DNA of 64,000 nt from Methanomethylovorans hollandica DSM 15978 (lineage in GTDB: Archaea; Halobacteriota; Methanosarcinia; Methanosarcinales; Methanosarcinaceae): the NCBI RefSeq assembly GCF_000328665.1, contig NC_019972.1, positions 124,001-188,000 of the forward strand, in the 5' to 3' direction. The notes below the pieces were generated by a model. The model saw only the letters and a list, made by a program, of their open reading frames with translations, had not been told where the DNA came from and made no database searches. Both the position numbers and the translations under genes were made by a program. Shown here piece after piece: positions 8,910 to 16,458 of the stretch (the first letter of the stretch is position 1; each line of letters opens with the position of its first letter).

Positions 8910-9507
8910 TCAGCCGTCTTAACTTTATTGTCCTCTCATTTGCTTCTTTTTTAATCTCTTTTGCTTCATTTTCTATAAACCACAATGGATCATTTTTTTC
9001 CAATCTTGAACATTCAACGTGTAAATCATGTAATTTCAATTTTAAATCTTCTAGATTATGTGAGTATAATTTGTGTATTTCTGACTCGGCAGAGTAGTAT
9101 GTTGTTGTTTCTGTTCTTTTCTGCTGCCTTCTAACCCATTCAGAAAACATTTGTTCAGACAATGTCCTTTCTTTTACAACTTTTTCTTTACGAGCATTTG
9201 CAGCTTTTAAGACTAACAATTTGCGTTCATATTCTTCATTAATCTCAGACTTCTTTTTTTCTACGGCTTGCATCTCTTCTTTTATCTCCCGCATCCTTTC
9301 TTCTTTTATTTTGTATTTAGAAGACTTTACATTTTTTTCTTTGCAAACATTGCTTATCTCTTCGTTCAACTTTTCAATCTCTTCTTCAGTCCTTTTGAGT
9401 TTAATTTTCAACTTCATAATTTTCATTTCATTATCCTTTATCAGTCCAAGTAATTCCTCCGTTGAAAGCCAGTGATGAATTTTTTCATTTTTAACCTGCT
9501 TACGCAT
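8887..9507 (-). CDS. Coiled-coil protein of unknown function
   Basis: About 206 residues from the ATG at 9507, preceded by AAAGGATG at good spacing (an ATG at 9516 overlaps that site). Nearly the whole protein is a long charged coiled coil rich in Glu and Lys (for example KLKIKLKRTEEEIEKLNEEI and MREIKEEMQAVEKKKSEI), with a short break near WVRRQQKRTETTTYY. No enzyme motif is visible. It is the first gene of the probable operon containing the small ORFs, SNF2 ATPase and HATPase-HNH protein, and may be a structural or sensing partner. The following frame (8742-8909) continues the coiled coil, so the gene may be frameshifted. Confidence 0.65.
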   Translation of the reverse strand: MRKQVKNEKIHHWLSTEELLGLIKDNEMKIMKLKIKLKRTEEEIEKLNEEISNVCKEKNVKSSKYKIKEERMREIKEEMQAVEKKKSEINEEYERKLLVLKAANARKEKVVKERTLSEQMFSEWVRRQQKRTETTTYYSAESEIHKLYSHNLEDLKLKLHDLHVECSRLEKNDPLWFIENEAKEIKKEANERTIKLRRLIDLRESQ

Positions 9508-9629
9508 ACCAATCATCCTTTACTATTCTTTTTTGAGAATGTTATGACAAGTTAAACTATTGAACTTGCTACTTATATAGTATCAATGTTTATTATCGGT
9601 GTTATGTCTTTAACCTTTAGAATGTTCTC

Positions 9630-12600
9630 TTACTTCCACTCGCATATCCCCTTATAATCACAGAAATAGCAGTTCGGCTGGACCTTCAGCTCAAAGTCCT
9701 CATCCAGTATCCCTTCAACAGCCCCTTTTACCTTTTCAAGGACCGCATCGACATTCTTAGCCTCGATATCTATAAGGGTCAGTTTAGCCACATTGGGATG
9801 CACATACAAGTGACCTGCTTTAACAGGCAGTTTTCCGTACTTTTCTTTCACTGCCAGACAATAAAGGGCGATCTGCACGTCTTCCTTAAGTTCGTTCTTT
9901 GTGTACGGTGTCTTATTCGTCTTGTAATCGATAACAATATAATCGCCGACAGGTGTCCTGTCCAGCCTGTCTATGAAACCCGTGAATGGCGATCCATTTA
10001 TGGAAAGGTCAAAACGTTCCTCTATTGCGACAGTTTCATTTGGATTTGTCTGCTCGAACTGGAACCAGAATTCTAACATCTGTTCCATTTTACTATGTTC
10101 TTGTTTTTCCTGGGTAGCCGATGGGAAGACCGAGCCATCCCAGGTATCATCAAGCATTTTCATAGCATCAGAGATTAGTGGTGTCTTACCTTGCATCTTC
10201 TGCCTTGCCATTTCCTCATAAATAGCATGCATCCCGGTACCCACCTTCAGATGTGTTTTGTGCGGAGTGGGTATATGTAAAATATTGTTGTACTTGAACT
10301 TCAGCGGACAATCAATATATTCTTTTATTTTTGATGCCGAGAATCTCATGGCAGGATCGACCAGAGCAGGTAACCTGTCATCAATAAGGTCCTGCAGTTC
10401 AGTGGGATCCTTCAAAGTGACCTGCATGAATCTATGCATATCAAAATTTGCAGGATCTCCACTTTGTTCCAGCTCCCTTAACTGCGCCAGTACAAGCAGG
10501 GATTCCAGGGCCTGCTTCAGCTGCCCTTGTCTGGCATACATGCTTACCATGGCCTCATACTCGTTCATCTTAAGCTGCAGAGGAGAATTTGCTGTAAGTC
10601 CGTATTGTCCCGTACTTGCAGTTGCATCGATCATTTCCACAAGCGTGTTCTGTGTATGATCGATATCTTCCAGGAACTGGCTTGGCTTTGAAGCATTAGA
10701 ATTTACCAGATACTTTTCAGGGAAGACCAGATACAACTTCTCTTTTGCCCGGGTCATGGCCACATAAGCAAGCCTTCTTTCTTCTTCAAGGTGCAGCACT
10801 TTCTCTTCTACACCCCGCTGTACTCCTTTTGCTAGCTTCAACGGTACAGTAAATGTTTTCTTCTGATGCTGTAATGGTAAATGCCGTGCAGCCATATCAC
10901 ATACGAAAACTGCTTTTGCTTCTTTACCTTTGGACTGATGGATGGTCATTATCTTTACAGTGTTCTCGTCTCCTGCTTCCCCATCCTCGATATCCATGTC
11001 AAAGACCAGTGCCATGTGTTCCATGACCTCTTCAAATTCTGAACCTCCACCGATCAGTTCAAGGTCTTCAACCATTCTTACAAGAGCGTTCAATACTTCG
11101 ATGTTCTTTCGGGATATTCTGGTATCTTCCTGTAATGCAGAACGATACAGGTCTGTCTTTTCTATGAGTAGATGCTTCAGGGTATCAGAAGGCACATGAT
11201 TCTTTTTATGCACTATCAGTTCCTGAATTCTGGTGATGATAGAAGATACAAGGTCCTTTTGGTCGATGTTGATATTATCGAGATGGTTCAGGAGAACTTC
11301 GTATATCCCGTCACCTATAGCATTATTATTCCGGGCAAGCTGCCTTGCCGTAATGTTGATCTTCTGCAGATTTTGCTCTTTTACTCCTTCCCTTGATAAC
11401 ACCTTTGCAAATGAAATCCCGTTATTGAAAGGGTCAGATACTATTCTCATATATGCAAGTGCTTCCTGGATGACAGGGAAATAGGTCAGCTGTAACCTTC
11501 CAACATCCTCTACTGGTATCATCTGCAGCCTCAGGGCTTCACTGAACTTTCTGCCATCATCTCTTTTGCGTGTAAGGATGTAAATGTCCCGAGGCTCAAT
11601 GCCTTCTTTTTCCACAAGCCTTTTTACTTCTCCTGCAACCCACTCAGCTTCACTTTCGTCATCAGGAGCTTTGACTACCTTTATCAGTTCACCGACACCA
11701 TTACTGGAGACAAGGTTCTTTTGTTCTCTCTCCGGATTTATCTCGATGAGCTGCTGAGAAATATCCACGATCTGTTCAGTAGATCTATAATTCACATCCA
11801 GGGTAACCTTCTCGAGAGAAGGATAGAAAGTTTTTAGCTGGCTGATATTTGAGAGATATGCACCTCTGAACCTGTAGATGCACTGGTCATCGTCTGCCAC
11901 ACAGGTAAGATTTCCCCCGTTGGCCATGAGATGAATAAGATGCAGCTGTGCATAATTAGTATCCTGGAATTCATCTACCAGGATGTGGTCATAACGGCTT
12001 CCTATTTTGTTTTTTACAAAAAGGTTGTTCTCCAGCAGATTACAGGCAAGGTGTATCATATCATCATAGTCGATGAAATTATTCTTCCATTTGTATTGCT
12101 GATAATGATAGTAGAATTTTGCAAGATCTCCGAGTTTAAGCAGTTGGTCAGTTTCATCGTCTGTAAGAGTAGCACCGGATGTAAGAGAAGTGGAAACGTA
12201 TGTTTCAAGTTCTTCAGGAGGGATAAGATGATCATGGAACTGTGAAACACCTTCCAGAAGACTTGTGATAAGGTCTGTGGGTTTGGAAGGAAGGGTAATA
12301 TGGTCAAACCCAAATAGATCAATGTTCTTTGTACCCCATACATGGGAATGTTCCTTTGAAATGAGCCTTGTCCCTCGATTGATACCCAGATCCAGTGAGA
12401 ACTCTCGAATAAGATCATTGCAGAAAGAATGGAATGTTGAGACCGTAATACCAGTGCCAACTCCAATGTCGTTTTCTATTCGGTTCTGCATTTCTCCAGC
12501 TGCTTTTTCTGAAAACGTGAGAGCAAGTATCCTGTCCGGAGATATTCCATCATTGATCAGTTTCAGTACTTTCTGTGTTATTGTTAATGTTTTCCCGGAT

Positions 12601-12677
12601 CCGGGGCCTGCAAGAATAAGCAGGGGACCAGAAGTATAAGATACTGCTTTTGATTGACCGGTATTTAGTTGAGACAT
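9630..12677 (-). CDS. UvrD/Rep-type helicase fused to a RecB-type nuclease
   Basis: 1015 residues with superfamily 1A helicase motifs: Q motif and Walker A GPGSGKT at 24-30, DEFQDT near 232, then YRFRGA, MTIHQSKGKEAKAVF and RRLAYVAMTRAKEKLYLVFP. The C-terminal 230 residues hold a PD-(D/E)xK nuclease, seen as FTGFIDRLDR and VIDYKTNK (near 915), with four cysteines (about C789, C1003, C1006 and C1012) placed as in the iron-sulphur nucleases AddB and Cas4. It therefore resembles a fused AddAB/RecB enzyme that unwinds and degrades DNA ends for repair or defence. AGGAGAAATAATA precedes the ATG. It lies about 100 bases upstream of the coiled-coil operon on the same strand, and could serve that system or act as a housekeeping repair enzyme. 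Confidence 0.92.
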   Translation of the reverse strand: MSQLNTGQSKAVSYTSGPLLILAGPGSGKTLTITQKVLKLINDGISPDRILALTFSEKAAGEMQNRIENDIGVGTGITVSTFHSFCNDLIREFSLDLGINRGTRLISKEHSHVWGTKNIDLFGFDHITLPSKPTDLITSLLEGVSQFHDHLIPPEELETYVSTSLTSGATLTDDETDQLLKLGDLAKFYYHYQQYKWKNNFIDYDDMIHLACNLLENNLFVKNKIGSRYDHILVDEFQDTNYAQLHLIHLMANGGNLTCVADDDQCIYRFRGAYLSNISQLKTFYPSLEKVTLDVNYRSTEQIVDISQQLIEINPEREQKNLVSSNGVGELIKVVKAPDDESEAEWVAGEVKRLVEKEGIEPRDIYILTRKRDDGRKFSEALRLQMIPVEDVGRLQLTYFPVIQEALAYMRIVSDPFNNGISFAKVLSREGVKEQNLQKINITARQLARNNNAIGDGIYEVLLNHLDNINIDQKDLVSSIITRIQELIVHKKNHVPSDTLKHLLIEKTDLYRSALQEDTRISRKNIEVLNALVRMVEDLELIGGGSEFEEVMEHMALVFDMDIEDGEAGDENTVKIMTIHQSKGKEAKAVFVCDMAARHLPLQHQKKTFTVPLKLAKGVQRGVEEKVLHLEEERRLAYVAMTRAKEKLYLVFPEKYLVNSNASKPSQFLEDIDHTQNTLVEMIDATASTGQYGLTANSPLQLKMNEYEAMVSMYARQGQLKQALESLLVLAQLRELEQSGDPANFDMHRFMQVTLKDPTELQDLIDDRLPALVDPAMRFSASKIKEYIDCPLKFKYNNILHIPTPHKTHLKVGTGMHAIYEEMARQKMQGKTPLISDAMKMLDDTWDGSVFPSATQEKQEHSKMEQMLEFWFQFEQTNPNETVAIEERFDLSINGSPFTGFIDRLDRTPVGDYIVIDYKTNKTPYTKNELKEDVQIALYCLAVKEKYGKLPVKAGHLYVHPNVAKLTLIDIEAKNVDAVLEKVKGAVEGILDEDFELKVQPNCYFCDYKGICEWK

Positions 12678-12697
12678 TATTATTTCTCCTGTAAATA

Positions 12698-13678
12698 TTA
12701 TTCTAGAATTTTAATCTCACACTCATAGGTTTCCATCAGATCATCGTAGAGAATTGTATCCTCTATGTTAGCATCTATTTTTGCATCTGATTCTTTCCCA
12801 AGCTTTGACATTACGCATGATCTTGAACGCATTACTCTTGGCACACCGGGTTTGATTTCCAGAGAAGTGTTAAAAGCTTCAACAGCTTTCTCATGCTCTC
12901 CGGCGTTAAGATGTGCTATTCCTTTGTAGTACCAGCTCTTGGAATTTCCCCAGTTAAGAGAAATTGCTTTCTCAATTGATTCCATAGCTTCTTTGTGTCT
13001 TGAAAGATGAGATAGTACGAAGCCTCTCTTTGTCAGTGCTTTTACATTAGTTGGGTCTAAGTTCAGTGCTTGATCGAAATATTCCAAAGCCTCTTCACAA
13101 CGATGTTCTTTTGAAAGGATATATCCTTTGCAGAACAATGAATCAGAATGCATCGGATTAATGGATAAAGCTCTTTCAATTGAATAATTGGCTTCTTTTG
13201 GCTGATCATTTTTGAGATGGGCTGCTCCTTTCCATGACCATGCAACGTAATTTCCCTGATCCAGTAAAAGCACCTTATTGAGGAAATCTATTGATTCCTC
13301 GTATTTTTCTAAAAGGAAAAATGCATTTGCTGTATTCATTCTATATTGTGGGATATCTGGTCTCAGTACGGTAGCCTTGCTTGAATACTCTATAGACTTT
13401 TCAAGGTTGCCTGCCCTCAAATAAGCAGAGCTTAGTGCAAAAAGAGCCCTGTGGTTAAAGGGTATAATACATATTGATTTCTCTAAGCAGTTAATAGCCT
13501 CGTCGTACCTGTGAGAGTTAAAGTAGGCAATACCTTTTCCGTAAAGTGTAGTTGATGAATCTGATTCTGAACTTTTGGATTTGTCAAAGGCCTGAATAGC
13601 TTCTTCATATTGTTTGAGTTTCAGAAGTAAACATGCTTTTTCATGCCATTCCTCAGCACTTTTAGGCTGCATGTTCAC
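12698..13678 (-). CDS. TPR-repeat protein, probably the 3' part of a frameshifted gene
   Basis: 326 residues from an ATG at 13678 form about eight or nine tetratricopeptide repeats (for example YEEAIQAFDKSKS, YDEAINCLEKSI, CEEALEYFDQALNLDPTN). TPR proteins act as protein-protein scaffolds. The ATG has no good ribosome binding site, and the same frame stays open upstream to a TAA at 13874-13876, encoding convincing TPR-like sequence (RLAESFYKEGSLPNAIFDIK, ALSFEPENHRCKDL). That extension overlaps the end of the upstream cold-shock gene, which switches to nonsense there. The two were most likely one gene of about 840 codons, now in two frames. Confidence 0.75.
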   Translation of the reverse strand: MNMQPKSAEEWHEKACLLLKLKQYEEAIQAFDKSKSSESDSSTTLYGKGIAYFNSHRYDEAINCLEKSICIIPFNHRALFALSSAYLRAGNLEKSIEYSSKATVLRPDIPQYRMNTANAFFLLEKYEESIDFLNKVLLLDQGNYVAWSWKGAAHLKNDQPKEANYSIERALSINPMHSDSLFCKGYILSKEHRCEEALEYFDQALNLDPTNVKALTKRGFVLSHLSRHKEAMESIEKAISLNWGNSKSWYYKGIAHLNAGEHEKAVEAFNTSLEIKPGVPRVMRSRSCVMSKLGKESDAKIDANIEDTILYDDLMETYECEIKILE

Positions 13679-13782
13679 TATTTGCTTTTTACCTTTAATC
13701 TGCTTTGAGCTGTATTCTTCGTCCCACTTTTTGCAGAGATCTTTACATCTGTGGTTCTCTGGTTCAAATGATAAAGCCTCTT

Positions 13783-15213
13783 TTATATCAAAAATAGCAT
13801 TTGGTAAACTGCCTTCTTTATAGAAGGATTCGGCCAGTCTAATAATATATCCATTATCTCGTATGGCAATATCTTACAAGCTGTGTATTGCCCCTCAGAA
13901 CCTGTTGAAGGTTCAAAGAGAACTTTAATTTCATTTCCCCATTGGACGGTATTTGTCTGAGATCTAATTCCATCATCCAAGATATCCTTATAATAGAAAT
14001 ATCGCTCAGTTCCATTAGTATCTCTTATGAACCCAAATCCTCTGTCATGTTTATATGAATAAATACTACCACATTTCAGATCAAGTTCTTTGAATACAAC
14101 TTCCGTTTCATAAGGTTGAGTTTCATTATCATGTGTCTCAATTACATATTTAGAGTGAAGCAGTTCATTCAATGCATTGGTATCAGCATCATATTCTAGA
14201 TTTGGATGTAAAGGCAAACCTTCTAGTATTGATTCCAGCAGATCGATAACGGAGAAATTATCAAAGGATTGTATCCCAAGAAGATCTTTTAGTTTCAAGG
14301 CTTTTTTATGCATTTTATTTTCTATTAGTACAAGCATCAAGGAACCAATCATCAGATCGTACTTTTCTTTATTTGACTCGTTGAAATTGTTCTCTAGAAA
14401 ACCGAAAGTTGTTGCCACCACATTTTTAAATATGTAATAATTCTCGGAATTTATGGCCGACACACAGAATTGTTTCCAGGAGATTATGTCCTCCCATGGT
14501 GAAACGACATTGAAATAGAGCCCCAGATCGTAATATACTTCTTCGTTAGTATTAGATTTAAATGCTTCACAGGCTGCATTGTATATGAATTCAGACTTTG
14601 GTTCTTTTAGAAATGCTTTTTTAAATTCGCAGGAAGCTTTTTCATGCTCGTTGACTAGTGAATAGAACATTCCTGCCTTGTAATTGAAAGCACTATGTTG
14701 AGGATATTTTTGTGCCAGTTCCAATAGTTCAGAAGCTAGGTACGATAACTGTGATAAATTGTTCTTTTTAAGTGAGGAATGATACTGGTCGTTTATCCTG
14801 TTCCATTTTCTTTTATCATCCTGTACATTGTTAGTTATAATGCCTGAAGGAAATTCCATTTTTATGTCTTTAAATCTGAGTTCATTTTCTTTTAGATCAC
14901 CCAGGATCTTACTGATATCCTGCATTAAAGAAAATTGTTCGAATAAATATTCATCTTCATTTGATTTGTTCAAGCTGTCGTTTTTTTCTATAATTACATC
15001 TGAAGTGATATTCTGGACTTCGGCAGGGGAGAAACATTCAACTTCCCACATGCCTATGATACGATGAGCTACACCATATACATGTGTTTCATTCTTTATT
15101 ATGATGTAATCGTTACCGGTAATCTTGACCGATCCCTTTATTTTATCTCCGTTTTGCAAAAGAATAGTTATCTTCTCACTGTTTTTCAGGTAATTATCCA
15201 GTTCTTTGAACAT
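13783..15213 (-). CDS. Sm-like/TPR/cold-shock-domain protein, 5' part of a frameshifted gene
   Basis: About 476 residues from the ATG at 15213 (GGTGG 5 bases before). Residues 1-60 look like a small beta-barrel (KITILLQNGDKIKGSVKITG, similar to Sm/Lsm folds). The middle is helical and TPR-like (SAFNYKAGMFYSLVNEHEKA). Near residue 385 there is a cold-shock-type domain with GSIYSYKHDRGFGFI and FYYKDI, which in this family binds RNA or single-stranded DNA. After GQYTACKILPYE the frame runs into about 25 unconvincing residues and stops, while the minus-one frame carries TPR sequence joining the gene at 12698. A one-base deletion, sequencing error or programmed frameshift are all possible. The divergent neighbour is the CARF regulator. 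Confidence 0.75.
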   Translation of the reverse strand: MFKELDNYLKNSEKITILLQNGDKIKGSVKITGNDYIIIKNETHVYGVAHRIIGMWEVECFSPAEVQNITSDVIIEKNDSLNKSNEDEYLFEQFSLMQDISKILGDLKENELRFKDIKMEFPSGIITNNVQDDKRKWNRINDQYHSSLKKNNLSQLSYLASELLELAQKYPQHSAFNYKAGMFYSLVNEHEKASCEFKKAFLKEPKSEFIYNAACEAFKSNTNEEVYYDLGLYFNVVSPWEDIISWKQFCVSAINSENYYIFKNVVATTFGFLENNFNESNKEKYDLMIGSLMLVLIENKMHKKALKLKDLLGIQSFDNFSVIDLLESILEGLPLHPNLEYDADTNALNELLHSKYVIETHDNETQPYETEVVFKELDLKCGSIYSYKHDRGFGFIRDTNGTERYFYYKDILDDGIRSQTNTVQWGNEIKVLFEPSTGSEGQYTACKILPYEIMDILLDWPNPSIKKAVYQMLFLI

Positions 15214-15225
15214 CCTAACCACCAT

Positions 15226-15559
15226 TATATTAAGTAGTTACTAAATATAATAATTTTGCTATTTTTAATTGTTATTCTATTCTTTTTTCTGAACAGATGC
15301 ATGCCGGATCACGATCCACAGAGGTTTTATGTACATGATCCGGTAGCATCAAACTCATTTGTTTCAGAGTAGTTATATTTCGCACTACCATCCACTATTC
15401 ACAGTTAGATGATTAATATCAAACTGTGAATGTTTACTATGTACAGTATATGTATGATATATAACTTTTGATTTAATTCCTGAATTGTGGCTGTTATTTT
15501 TGGATTGGTTAGTCTGAACATCCATAGAAATATATAGTATCTATAATAATATTTGATCA
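15226..15559. promoter_or_regulatory. Divergent intergenic region with two inverted repeats
   Basis: This 334-base gap separates the minus-strand cold-shock/TPR gene from the plus-strand CARF regulator. It holds two long-spaced inverted repeats. CCGGATCA at 15304-15311 pairs with TGATCCGG at 15336-15343. ATTCACAGTT at 15397-15406 pairs perfectly with AACTGTGAAT at 15422-15431. A TATA-like TATATAGTAT at 15531-15540 lies about 26 bases before the regulator's ATG. The repeats could be operators for the CARF-HTH protein itself. No gene is seen here. Confidence 0.45.
15531..15540 (+). promoter_or_regulatory. TATA box of the CARF-HTH gene
   Basis: TATATAGTAT is centred about 25 bases before the ATG at 15560, the normal distance from an archaeal TATA box to the transcription start, so the mRNA is probably leaderless. 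No ribosome binding site precedes the ATG, which fits. Confidence 0.5.
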
Positions 15560-16159
15560 ATGACAGACCATACTCTTATCACTACATTATATACTCTTGA
15601 ACCAGTACTCATCTGTGTTACAAGGCTTTCTCCATCTAAAATAATTATCTTGACAGAAGAAGACACAGCTGAAAAAAAAGCTCAGGCGGAACAGATCCTG
15701 GAGGCTACTTTTGGTAAGGTCATAGAGATTAAAAAGGCAGTTACTTCTCTTTATGATCCTGTAAGAGTTGCTCAAGATGTAGCAGCTTTGATCGAAAAGG
15801 AACATGCTCAGGGAAGAAAAGTGCAGATAAATGTTTCCGGAGGCAGGAAGCCCCAGGCTTTTGGTGCTCTATTTGGTGCCTATGCACGTAGTGACATGGT
15901 AGCACGGATAGTGTATGTTACTGAGGAAGATAATTTCATCATCGATTTCCCTGTACTTAGTTTTAATATCTCTCCAACAAAGAAGATGATTTTAGAACTT
16001 GTCCAGAATGGCACAGTTGCAGTCGAGTCTATAGCAATGAGTGTAGGCATCTCTAAAGGAATGGCTTATAATCACCTAAGGGAACTGAAATCCATGGGAT
16101 ATATCACTGACGGGGATGGATATAAGATAACTGATTCCGGTAGACTTGCTGTGATATGA
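15560..16159 (+). CDS. CARF-domain winged-helix regulator (Csa3-like)
   Basis: 199 residues. Residues 1-125 form a Rossmann-like CARF domain: a first strand and helix (TLITTLYTLEPVL), then KIIILTEED, then the ligand-loop motif INVSGGRKPQAFGALFGAY near residue 92. Residues 135-199 are a winged helix (AVESIAMSVGISKGMAYNHLRELKSMGYI). This is the architecture of Csa3, which senses cyclic oligoadenylate or related nucleotides and controls CRISPR or defence genes. No CRISPR array or cas gene is in the window, so its targets are elsewhere or are the divergent neighbour and the minus-strand defence-like block. The inverted repeats just upstream are candidate binding sites. Confidence 0.82.
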   Translation: MTDHTLITTLYTLEPVLICVTRLSPSKIIILTEEDTAEKKAQAEQILEATFGKVIEIKKAVTSLYDPVRVAQDVAALIEKEHAQGRKVQINVSGGRKPQAFGALFGAYARSDMVARIVYVTEEDNFIIDFPVLSFNISPTKKMILELVQNGTVAVESIAMSVGISKGMAYNHLRELKSMGYITDGDGYKITDSGRLAVI

Positions 16160-16420
16160 GGGGCCTTTTAGTTTTTGTAGGCAAAGTTCTGGAACAAAGT
16201 AAGTGTTGAGTCAGAGAATTTTGAAAAACTTGTTTGACACGAAGCTGCTGAATGAAATATAACTGGTAAAGATGTGGATGGCAGAGGACCGGAAGCCTGC
16301 GGAAGTGTTGCTTGAAAATAATAGGGAAAAATAGCGATTGAAAGGCATAATTGGAAGTAATTATCATGATGGAGATTGAAATTAGAAATTGTTATAATAC
16401 GTAGTTCACTTAAATCTACA
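16160..16420. other. Intergenic region without recognised gene
   Basis: About 260 bases between the CARF regulator and the terminator of the convergent surface-protein gene. Short open frames exist on both strands, but none has a ribosome binding site or a recognisable protein pattern. I see nothing supported here. Confidence 0.4.
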
Positions 16421-16453
16421 TGAAAAAAAGACAGAGCGAATGTATATTCGCTC
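16421..16453 (-). terminator. Terminator hairpin of the surface hydrolase gene
   Basis: GAGCGAATGTATATTCGCTC (16434-16453) is a perfect 8-base-pair stem. On the minus strand it is followed by a run of seven T residues (16422-16428), directly after the stop codon at 16459. The same hairpin, with the same flank, follows the large surface gene at 23143. Confidence 0.75.
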
Positions 16454-16458
16454 ATATG

